A stretch of DNA of 6,160 bases, taken from the NCBI GenBank assembly GCA_045576235.1, contig JAZNGA010000040.1:1-6160 (forward strand), in the 5' to 3' direction. Made by a program: the position numbers and the translations under genes. The notes below the pieces were generated by a model. The model ran no database searches and was not told the origin of the DNA. It saw nothing but the letters and a program-made list of their open reading frames with translations. The stretch comes from SIG437 sp045576235 (GTDB lineage Bacteria; Bacillota; Clostridia; UBA1381; UBA9506). This document shows, one piece after another, positions 1 to 4,491 of this stretch; the first letter of the stretch is position 1; each line of letters opens with the position of its first letter.

Positions 1-96
1 GGTAAGAATCCGCAGACAGGCGAAAAGATTAAGATCGCTGCTTGCAAAGTTCCTGCATTCAAAGCAGGTAAGGCTTTCAAAGATTTAGTAAAATAA
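1..96 (+). CDS. HU-family DNA-binding protein, C-terminal end (5' part lies outside the window)
   Basis: The reading frame open from base 1 encodes the last 31 residues of a histone-like HU protein and ends with TAA at 94-96. The visible part has the classic GKNPQTGE tip of the DNA-contacting beta-arm, followed by KIKIAACKVPAFKAGKAFKDLVK, which matches the final strand and C-terminal helix of HU. HU proteins are about 90 residues, so roughly two thirds is missing upstream. HU is a small dimeric, non-specific DNA-bending nucleoid protein. The start, promoter and upstream neighbours cannot be seen. The gene is followed within 10 bp by a hairpin and then by a stronger terminator, so it appears to be transcriptionally separate from the rest of the window. 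Confidence 0.93.
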   Translation, partial: GKNPQTGEKIKIAACKVPAFKAGKAFKDLVK

Positions 97-104
97 ATAA
101 CATT

Positions 105-133
105 AAGGGGTGAGCTGAAGCGCTCACCCCTTT
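105..133 (+). terminator. First hairpin after HU (probable intrinsic terminator)
   Basis: An 11-bp perfect stem (AAGGGGTGAGC at 105-115 with GCTCACCCCTT at 122-132) closes a 6-nt loop, 8 nt after the HU stop codon. The T tract after it is short (TTT, then GACATA), so it is a strong hairpin with a weak U tail. It may terminate partially or protect the 3' end of the mRNA. Confidence 0.7.
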
Positions 134-145
134 GACATAATAAAC

Positions 146-186
146 AAGCGGAACTGAGATTGATTTCTCGGTTCCGCTTTTCTTTT
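146..186 (+). terminator. Strong, probably bidirectional intrinsic terminator between HU and the minus-strand operon
   Basis: A 13-bp stem (AAGCGGAACTGAG at 146-158 with CTCGGTTCCGCTT at 167-179, including one G-T pair) has an 8-nt loop and is followed on the plus strand by TTTCTTTT, a good U tract for the HU transcript. Read on the minus strand, the same stem is followed by a TTGTTTATT tail and begins 5 bp past the stop codon of the XRE-like gene. It can therefore also end the converging regulator operon. Confidence 0.85.
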
Positions 187-406
187 ATTCATCACCATTT
201 AAAATCCAATTTTCATCATAACCAAATTCCATTGAAATGATTTTGGCAAGCATAGGTGATATAACTTTGTTTTGGTCTGTATCTTTTCGGCTGTTACCTG
301 TGAGAATGTATATATAATTCTTTGTAACACCGATGCGACGAGCAAATTCAATTTTTGATATATTTTGCTCGTCAATTATTTTATTTAATCTATCGGAAAG
401 TGTCAT
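185..406 (-). CDS. Small XRE/Cro-type HTH DNA-binding protein (73 aa)
   Basis: This encodes a 73-residue protein that is essentially one Cro/C1-type helix-turn-helix domain. Residues 3-15 form helix 1. Residues about 18-38 (KIEFARRIGVTKNYIYILTG) match the HTH itself, with the usual alanine in helix 2 and glycine at the turn. The tail SPMLAKIISMEFGYDENWILNG matches the last two helices of XRE domains, where 'WLL.G' is typical. No extra sensor or dimerisation domain is present. The ATG at 406 has an AAGGAGG site about 12 nt upstream, which lies inside the end of the preceding luxR-like gene. Only 7 bp separate the two genes, so they are almost certainly co-transcribed and may be translationally coupled. 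Family membership is clear. The target, and whether it represses its own operon or modifies the action of the LuxR-type partner, are unknown. Confidence 0.88.
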   Translation of the reverse strand: MTLSDRLNKIIDEQNISKIEFARRIGVTKNYIYILTGNSRKDTDQNKVISPMLAKIISMEFGYDENWILNGDE

Positions 407-413
407 CCCTTAT

Positions 414-1487
414 TTAATCCTCCTTAGCAGTAGATGCGAGAATGGCTTTTGCATATTCGATGAGTTGTTTTCGTGATGTAACGCCCAATTTGCTATATAA
501 GTTTTTATTGTGGAACTTCAATGTATTCTCCATAATTGAAAGTTCTGCCAATACTTCTTTTGTGGATTTTCCGTCAAGATAGCAGTCATAAATTGCTCGC
601 TCGGTCGGTGTAAGTTTTGGTAGTTGCTCTACAATAAATTTACAATGCTCAATGAATTCCTTGGAATCTTTCTTTAAATCAGAGCTTGCGGTTTGAGGAG
701 TTGTTATTGTTTGTGCCTTTAAAGCCGCAATCAGTTTTTCCTGATTTTGAATCATCATATAAACGCTAAGCAAGAAAATCTCCGTTATTATGTATGAAAT
801 TGATAAAATTTCAAAATCAATTCTGACAAGCTGCTCTATGAGCCATACAAGAATATTTACAAATACTGCGACTATAATCATGATTGCGTGAGAGGCTGCT
901 TCTATTTTCTTTTTAACAATAGCATATACAGTTGTTGCTATCATCATCGTAAAATATCCAAGTAAATAGAAAAGATAAATACTATGCCAAGCACCGTATT
1001 CTTTGTTGAGAACAGAAACGCCATTAATGGTTTCAAGTGTTACTGACTTATAGTATATATCAAGCCATCCGGGACTTGCTGCTATGAAAAATACTACTGC
1101 GGAAACGCCTATCAGAAATACATTAACCCATTTAGCATATTTTAATTTGGAAATTTTTTGTATAGCTTTAAGCATTGAAAGTGGCAGAAATACCGAACCG
1201 AGATATGCTATACGATTAGCCCAAAGTGCCATATCCAATGTACTTGACATAGATAGCATAAGGTATCCAATGTTTACAACAAAAACAGATGTAAACAACA
1301 CATAAAACCATTTTTCTTTTTTCTTTATGCTGAAGAAATATCCAAGCAAGAGCAAAAAAGCTAAAAAGGTAGTTGTCATATATATAAATGTCATACTTGC
1401 AGTTTTATTTCCGATTGGAGTACAACCGGATAAAAGCAAGAGTGGTATCAGTAAAAAACCAACTAAATTAGATTTTAATTTATTCAT
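414..1487 (-). CDS. Membrane-bound one-component regulator: lipobox + 7TM sensor + LuxR-type HTH (357 aa)
   Basis: A predicted one-component sensor/regulator. Residues 5-22 form a signal-like hydrophobic stretch ending in the lipobox LSGC (Cys22). Seven hydrophobic helices follow at about 33-53, 60-80, 87-109, 120-139, 167-191, 199-221 and 226-246, with an outer loop at about 140-165. The order and the RIAYLGSVFLP motif resemble the 7TM sensor region found at the N-terminus of some histidine kinases. Residues 292-350 are a LuxR/GerE HTH: LTPTERAIYDCYLDGKS, then KEVLAELSI, then the recognition helix with LKFHNKNLYSKLGVTSR. No kinase, receiver or cyclase domain is present. The ATG at 1487 is chosen because it is preceded by GAAGGAG at a proper distance and starts the signal sequence. 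The same frame stays open to 1865, but that extension is not protein-like and overlaps the promoter. It is the first gene of an operon with the XRE-like protein. The ligand is unknown. Confidence 0.85.
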   Translation of the reverse strand: MNKLKSNLVGFLLIPLLLLSGCTPIGNKTASMTFIYMTTTFLAFLLLLGYFFSIKKKEKWFYVLFTSVFVVNIGYLMLSMSSTLDMALWANRIAYLGSVFLPLSMLKAIQKISKLKYAKWVNVFLIGVSAVVFFIAASPGWLDIYYKSVTLETINGVSVLNKEYGAWHSIYLFYLLGYFTMMIATTVYAIVKKKIEAASHAIMIIVAVFVNILVWLIEQLVRIDFEILSISYIITEIFLLSVYMMIQNQEKLIAALKAQTITTPQTASSDLKKDSKEFIEHCKFIVEQLPKLTPTERAIYDCYLDGKSTKEVLAELSIMENTLKFHNKNLYSKLGVTSRKQLIEYAKAILASTAKED

Positions 1488-1526
1488 AATGCTTTCTCCT
1501 TCGGATATGGGGTGTTTTTTCGTATC

Positions 1527-1618
1527 CCCACACCATCCCACACCAAAACCCACACTTTTTACCACACTTCTTCTAAAAAAAGTTTGTTTTCCCACACTAA
1601 AACTTTTTGAAAGTGTGG
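1527..1618. repeat. Array of CCCACAC-type short repeats with one inverted copy (possible operator)
   Basis: Near-identical 8-mers occur as CCCACACC at 1527-1534 and 1537-1544, CCCACACT at 1549-1556, ACCACACT at 1561-1568 and CCCACACT at 1591-1598. An inverted copy, AGTGTGG, lies at 1612-1618. The first four starts are 10, 12 and 12 bp apart, close to one helical turn, so they would lie on about the same DNA face. The last direct copy and the inverted copy make a 7-bp dyad with a 13-bp centre. The array is 40-130 bp upstream of the regulator start codon and downstream of its promoter. Binding by the LuxR-type or XRE-type product is an inference. Alternatively, the repeats could act in the leader RNA as GUGUGG motifs. 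Confidence 0.6.
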
Positions 1619-1720
1619 CGACTTTTAATAAAAATAGAGATAAAATATAAGTGTAAATTTCAGATAGGATATATTTTATTCTATTTATTGGTAATGTATT
1701 TGTATATATTTTACCAGGAA

Positions 1721-1750
1721 CAAAAATGCTTGCTTGCAAGAGCATTTTTG
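1721..1750 (-). terminator. 10-bp hairpin with T-run in the regulator leader (possible attenuator)
   Basis: CAAAAATGCT at 1721-1730 pairs perfectly with AGCATTTTTG at 1741-1750 around a 10-nt loop. In the minus-strand transcript from the promoter at 1837-1865, the 3' arm ends in AUUUUUG followed by UUCC, so the U run is mostly inside the stem. This could be a weak intrinsic terminator or attenuator in the regulator leader, or the 3' end of a short leader RNA. The stem is A/T-rich (three G-C pairs near the apex and one at the base), so termination strength is doubtful. The function is inferred; the hairpin itself is plain in the sequence. Confidence 0.45.
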
Positions 1751-1760
1751 CGACGCCGTC

Positions 1761-1839
1761 AATTGGTGCTGTGCTCTTGGGAGCACAGAGAGCGAATGCT
1801 CTCAGAATTTTATGAAATAAAATTCCATATGCACCAATT
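1761..1839. other. Nested hairpin cluster enclosed by a 9-bp inverted repeat (cloverleaf-like structured element)
   Basis: Four perfect helices tile 79 bp. P1 is AATTGGTGC at 1761-1769 with GCACCAATT at 1831-1839. P2 is TGTGCTC at 1770-1776 with GAGCACA at 1781-1787, loop TTGG. P3 is GAGAGC at 1788-1793 with GCTCTC at 1798-1803, loop GAAT. P4 is GAATTTTAT at 1805-1813 with ATAAAATTC at 1817-1825, loop GAA. P1, P2 and P3 abut without gaps, P3 and P4 are 1 nt apart, and 5 nt separate P4 from P1. A plus-strand RNA would contain the full four-way fold. A minus-strand RNA starting at about 1830 would keep P4, P3 and P2 as tandem hairpins but lose P1. It matches no tRNA (no T-arm or anticodon layout) and no riboswitch I recognise. 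It could be a regulatory leader RNA, a small RNA, or a MITE-like palindromic insertion. Confidence 0.5.
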
Positions 1840-1865
1840 ATATCACAAAATGTTGATTCAGTCAA
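1837..1865 (-). promoter_or_regulatory. Near-consensus sigma-A promoter of the regulator operon
   Basis: On the minus strand, TTGACT (-35, bases 1865-1860) is followed after exactly 17 bp by TATAAT (-10, bases 1842-1837). This is 11 of 12 consensus positions with ideal spacing. Transcription would start near 1830 and run left, giving a leader of about 340 nt before the regulator start codon at 1487. The -35 sits in a small dyad (TTGA at 1853-1856, TCAA at 1862-1865), and the -10 overlaps the right arm of the 9-bp inverted repeat. Confidence 0.85.
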
Positions 1866-1869
1866 TCTT

Positions 1870-1900
1870 TTGGAAAAATTTCGGTAAAAATTGCTAAACT
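1870..1900 (+). promoter_or_regulatory. Candidate promoter of the plus-strand operon (weak match)
   Basis: An extended -10, TGC-TAAACT, lies at 1892-1900, with TTGGAA at 1870-1875 as a poor -35 (19-bp spacer). It would give a start near 1907, just before the AAAGGAG site at 1913-1919. Each hexamer matches only 4 of 6 consensus bases, so this promoter would need an activator or be weak. Its -35 is only 4 bp from the -35 of the opposite promoter. Confidence 0.3.
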
Positions 1901-1931
1901 TTTTTATTACGAAAAGGAGCTGAGGCTATTG

Positions 1932-2321
1932 ATGAAAGAAAAAAAGACAGCGAATTACAAACGTCAGCAAACGCCAAACGGAAACAAGTATCAGTTTTTT
2001 TGCGACTTGTCGGATGCTTTGGTCTGTACCACAGCTCCGGTTAAGGCTGATACTCCTGATGAAGAGCTGATGCTCGCATGGAATACTTACGCAAAAGCAC
2101 ACTTTAATCAATGCCATAAGTGCGGGAAATGGATTATTGATGCGATGTATAACCCTGATGTTTTGAACTGTGTTGTGTGTACGCCTATTGAAGATTATCC
2201 GGAATATTGCCCTAAATGCGGTGCAAAAACATCTGATCCATCATATTTTTGTCATATGTGCGGCGCAAGGTTGTTATATGGAGGCGAAGAAAATGAAATT
2301 GAAACTACAGAATGTAATTAG
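1932..2321 (+). CDS. Small cysteine-rich double zinc-ribbon protein (129 aa)
   Basis: A cytoplasmic protein with no signal peptide or membrane helix. The first Cys cluster is CHKC at 61-64 with CVVC at 80-83, set in HFNQCHKCGKWIIDAMYN. The second is CPKC at 93-96 with CHMC at 107-110, a compact zinc ribbon of the DZR/zinc_ribbon_2 type (CPKCGAKTSDPSYFCHMCG). Both are four-cysteine sites suited to one structural zinc each. The N-terminal about 55 residues are basic and then acidic, with no domain I recognise. ATG at 1932 is used. TTG at 1929, in frame and one codon earlier, is equally well placed for the AAAGGAG at 1913-1919. It is the first gene of the operon, and its 3' end overlaps the next gene by 29 bp. 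The function is unknown; a protein-protein or nucleic-acid scaffold role is typical of such ribbons. Confidence 0.85.
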   Translation: MKEKKTANYKRQQTPNGNKYQFFCDLSDALVCTTAPVKADTPDEELMLAWNTYAKAHFNQCHKCGKWIIDAMYNPDVLNCVVCTPIEDYPEYCPKCGAKTSDPSYFCHMCGARLLYGGEENEIETTECN

Positions 2322-2586
2322 AAAAGATTCTCTTTCAAGCTTTGGGTTTGGAACGGATGCAATGAAGAAGCAGGCGGTATGTCCAAATTGTCATTCTCTT
2401 CAGAATAGTGAAAACACTACTTGCTCTGTTTGCAAAGCCAAGCTCACAAAAACAACACTTTATGATTTATACAAATCAAAACATAAAACCTGTGCTGAGT
2501 GTGGAACTGTGATTTCAAAAGGAATGCACTTTTGTCCTCATTGCGGACGTTTTTTAAATCCTAAAACAGTAGCCTGCTCGGTTTAA
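2293..2586 (+). CDS. Small double zinc-ribbon (DZR-like) protein (97 aa)
   Basis: Two zinc ribbons occupy most of this soluble protein: CPNC at 30-33 with CSVC at 44-47, and CAEC at 67-70 with CPHC at 81-84 (the latter CAECGTVISKGMHFCPHCG, a canonical ribbon). A basic N-terminus (KLKLQNVIRK) precedes a Gly/Phe segment. The ATG at 2293 is chosen because GGAGG at 2280-2284 lies 8 bp upstream. The frame is open further upstream, to 2170, but that part overlaps the previous gene deeply and lacks a ribosome binding site. The 29-bp overlap with the preceding gene, in a different frame, implies translational coupling. An isolated Cys95 near the C-terminus is not part of either site. It looks like a paralogue in style, though not clearly in sequence, of its upstream neighbour. 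The function is unknown. Confidence 0.85.
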   Translation: MKLKLQNVIRKDSLSSFGFGTDAMKKQAVCPNCHSLQNSENTTCSVCKAKLTKTTLYDLYKSKHKTCAECGTVISKGMHFCPHCGRFLNPKTVACSV

Positions 2587-2600
2587 AAGGAGGTAAAGTG

Positions 2601-3686
2601 ATGGATACAATACAAAACTATAAATGTCCTTGTTGTACGGCTCCGCTTATTTTTGATGCTGAAAGACAAGAACTCATTTGCGAGTCTTGTGAAAACACAT
2701 TTCCGCTTGAAACAATGGAGCAATTTGCAGAAAGCGAACAAGGCTCAGGTGCTCCTTCAAAGTATGATTGGGAAACCTATGTACCAAGAAATTATGAAGA
2801 TACCGGTGGTGTCAATCTTGCAAATTATTCTTGCCCTTCCTGCGGTGCCCAAATTCAGGGTGATGATACATTAGGCTCAACCGTTTGTCCTTACTGCGGT
2901 AACTCTACTATTGTAAAAGGTCAGTTTGAAGGAACACTAAAACCCGATTACATAATTCCGTTCAAGCTAAACAAGAAGATGGCGATTTCTGCGTTTGAAG
3001 CAGATTTCAAGAACGCACCATTCTTGCCCGATGAGTTTAAGAGCAAAAAGAAAATTGAAGAAATGGCAGGCGTGTATGTTCCGTTTTGGATGTTTGATTG
3101 TGACTGCGAAGCAGCCGTAAGCTATATGGCGGAGAGAGTTACTGCTTGGAGCGATTCAAACTATAACTACACAAAAACCGATTTTTATAAGCTATACAGA
3201 CAAGGGCAGATTTCATACGCTAATATTCCCGTTGACGGTTCAAAGAAAGCTGATGATACATATATGGAAGCGGTTGAACCTTTTAACTATAATGATGCGG
3301 TAGAATTTAATGGAGCTTATTTATCAGGATATTTGGCGGATAAATATGATGTTACGGCTGACGAAAGCATTGAAAGAGCAAATGAACGAGTGAAAAATTC
3401 AACCATAGAAGCATTCAGAGATACAACAGATCATTATACTGCTGTTATCCCTGATAGCGAAAGAGTTGAGTTTGAAAACGGAAAGATAAGATATTCTCTG
3501 CTTCCCGTATGGATGCTGAATATTAAATATAAAGACCAAATGTATAAGTTTGCAATCAATGGTCAGACCGGAAAGGTCGTAGGCGAATACCCCGTAGATA
3601 AAAATAAAAAGTGGAAGTATTTCTGGAAGGTTGCAGGTGTTTGCTATGTAATAGCTGCTGCAATCGGATGGATGCTACTTCATTAA
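2601..3686 (+). CDS. TFIIB-type zinc-ribbon protein with C-terminal membrane anchor (361 aa)
   Basis: Two zinc ribbons are at the N-terminus: CPCC at 9-12 with CESC at 27-30, and CPSC at 78-81 with CPYC at 96-99 (SCPSCGAQIQGDDTLGSTVCPYCG). A long middle region, about 108-335, contains motifs recurring in clostridial TFIIB-type zinc-ribbon proteins of this length: DYIIPFKLNK, GVYVPFWMFDC, LLPVWML and YKFAINGQTGKVVGEYPVDK. The last about 20 residues (KVAGVCYVIAAAIGWMLLH) form a single tail-anchor-like helix after a KNKKWK patch, so the bulk probably faces the cytoplasm. ATG at 2601 is 7 bp after AAGGAGG; GTG at 2598 is in frame but too close. Such proteins are sometimes annotated as PriA-like helicases because of the ribbons, but no helicase motif is present. 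Proteins of this kind often neighbour TPM-domain genes, as here. The biochemical function is unknown. Confidence 0.88.
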   Translation: MDTIQNYKCPCCTAPLIFDAERQELICESCENTFPLETMEQFAESEQGSGAPSKYDWETYVPRNYEDTGGVNLANYSCPSCGAQIQGDDTLGSTVCPYCGNSTIVKGQFEGTLKPDYIIPFKLNKKMAISAFEADFKNAPFLPDEFKSKKKIEEMAGVYVPFWMFDCDCEAAVSYMAERVTAWSDSNYNYTKTDFYKLYRQGQISYANIPVDGSKKADDTYMEAVEPFNYNDAVEFNGAYLSGYLADKYDVTADESIERANERVKNSTIEAFRDTTDHYTAVIPDSERVEFENGKIRYSLLPVWMLNIKYKDQMYKFAINGQTGKVVGEYPVDKNKKWKYFWKVAGVCYVIAAAIGWMLLH

Positions 3687-3701
3687 GGGGGTGATGATGT
3701 T

Positions 3702-4481
3702 ATGAAAAAAATACTATCTTATGTATCACTTATTTTAATTATCACTTCACTTTCATTTACTGCTTTTGCTGATTTTGAAAATCCCTCAATCGTTGACGAT
3801 GCAGGTTATCTGATGCAATCGGAGCTTGCGGATCTTTCAGGGAAACTTGATAAAGTCAGAAATGAATATGACTTTGAAGTGGCAATATATACTGAAAGCG
3901 AATTATCATCAGATACGGCAGAAGCGTCTGCTGATGATATTTACGACTATGGTGGTTACGGTGCAGGTGAAAATGATGACGGCATAATGCTTTACATTTG
4001 CCGTGATACAAGAGAATATCACTTCACCACTCACGGAAAAGGTCGTGAATACTTCAACAAAAACGGACTCATCTACCTTGAAAGTATGGTTTTACCTTAT
4101 CTTGAAGATGATCAATATTATAAGGCATTTTCAGTTTATATCGAAACTGCAGACGAACTTCTTTCTATGGCAAGGGACGGAAAGCCTTATAATGAAAAGA
4201 ATTTAAGCACAAAATACATTATCGCTGTTGTTTTGACTTGCCTTTTAGCTCCGCTTTTAATAGCTTATATATTAATGAAAAAGAAGCTTAAGAAAATGAA
4301 AACAGCAGTAGAAAACGATTATGCTGCAAACTATGTAAAACCCGGAAGTATGAATATATCGGTTTCAAGAGATTTGTTCCTTTATTCAAGGATTACAAAA
4401 ACCGAAAGACCGAAAGAAAGCTCCGGAACACATACATCATCTTCCGGCAGAACCCACGGTGGACGTGGCGGAAGTTTTTAG
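3702..4481 (+). CDS. Secreted, membrane-anchored TPM-domain protein (259 aa)
   Basis: Residues 1-23 form a signal peptide with cleavage expected after AFA. The TPM fold (TPM_phosphatase/YgcG-like family) spans about 28-158 and carries the family marks VDDAGYLMQSE at 31-41, the acidic Gly-rich turn GAGENDDGIMLYI at 87-99, and THGKGREYF at 110-118. A membrane helix at about 171-191 is followed by a KKKLKK stop-transfer patch, so the TPM domain is extracytoplasmic and the tail is cytoplasmic. The tail ends in a Ser/Gly/Arg-rich stretch, SSSGRTHGGRGGSF. Gly-rich C-termini ending this way are common in TPM proteins. TPM domains have been linked to phosphatase activity in plants and to membrane-protein assembly; the activity in bacteria is unclear. 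The ATG at 3702 follows GGGGGTGAT 8 bp upstream. The gap to the previous gene is 15 bp. Confidence 0.9.
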   Translation: MKKILSYVSLILIITSLSFTAFADFENPSIVDDAGYLMQSELADLSGKLDKVRNEYDFEVAIYTESELSSDTAEASADDIYDYGGYGAGENDDGIMLYICRDTREYHFTTHGKGREYFNKNGLIYLESMVLPYLEDDQYYKAFSVYIETADELLSMARDGKPYNEKNLSTKYIIAVVLTCLLAPLLIAYILMKKKLKKMKTAVENDYAANYVKPGSMNISVSRDLFLYSRITKTERPKESSGTHTSSSGRTHGGRGGSF

Positions 4482-4491
4482 GAGGGATATA

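Larger units (their letters stand above)
1488..1931. other. 444-bp divergent intergenic region
   Basis: No convincing protein-coding gene is seen here. The region separates the minus-strand regulator operon from the plus-strand zinc-ribbon/TPM/SLH operon. From left to right it contains the regulator ribosome binding site, an array of CCCACAC-type repeats, an AT-rich stretch (about 1620-1715) without clear signals, a 10-bp hairpin, a nested hairpin cluster inside a 9-bp inverted repeat, a consensus minus-strand promoter, and a weak plus-strand promoter candidate just before the first zinc-ribbon gene. These parts are listed separately. Confidence 0.85.

Noticed and set aside
1527..1618. CRISPR array
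   Set aside because: The repeated unit is only 7-8 bp with gaps of a few bases, so there are no 25-36 bp repeats or uniform spacers, and no cas genes are nearby.
1084..1650. Two plus-strand open frames (1084-1305 and 1327-1650)
   Set aside because: Both lie largely antisense to the well-supported 7TM-LuxR gene and its leader; their translations show no family features or proper start sites.
1761..1839. tRNA or known cloverleaf RNA
   Set aside because: The four-helix layout recalls a cloverleaf, but there is no TTCGA T-loop, no 7-nt anticodon loop, no D-loop GG and no conserved spacing. The loops are only 3-4 nt.
1607..1897. Plus-strand open frame of 96 codons
   Set aside because: It runs through the hairpin cluster and the opposite promoter, has no ribosome binding site, and gives no domain-like protein.
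1926..2117. Minus-strand open frame of 63 codons
   Set aside because: It is antisense to the first zinc-ribbon gene, which has cysteine motifs and a ribosome binding site.
2170..2292. Upstream extension of the second zinc-ribbon gene
   Set aside because: The frame is open but overlaps the preceding gene, lacks a ribosome binding site, and reads as an out-of-frame shadow of that gene's zinc ribbon. GGAGG at 2280-2284 supports the ATG at 2293.
2653..2874. Open frame inside the 361-aa zinc-ribbon gene
   Set aside because: An out-of-frame shadow without a ribosome binding site or recognisable features.
2601..3686. PriA-type primosomal helicase
   Set aside because: Only the zinc ribbons recall PriA. 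No Walker A/B or other helicase motifs are present, and the C-terminus is a membrane helix.
4003..4206. Plus-strand open frame inside the TPM gene
   Set aside because: An out-of-frame shadow of the TPM coding sequence with no start signal.
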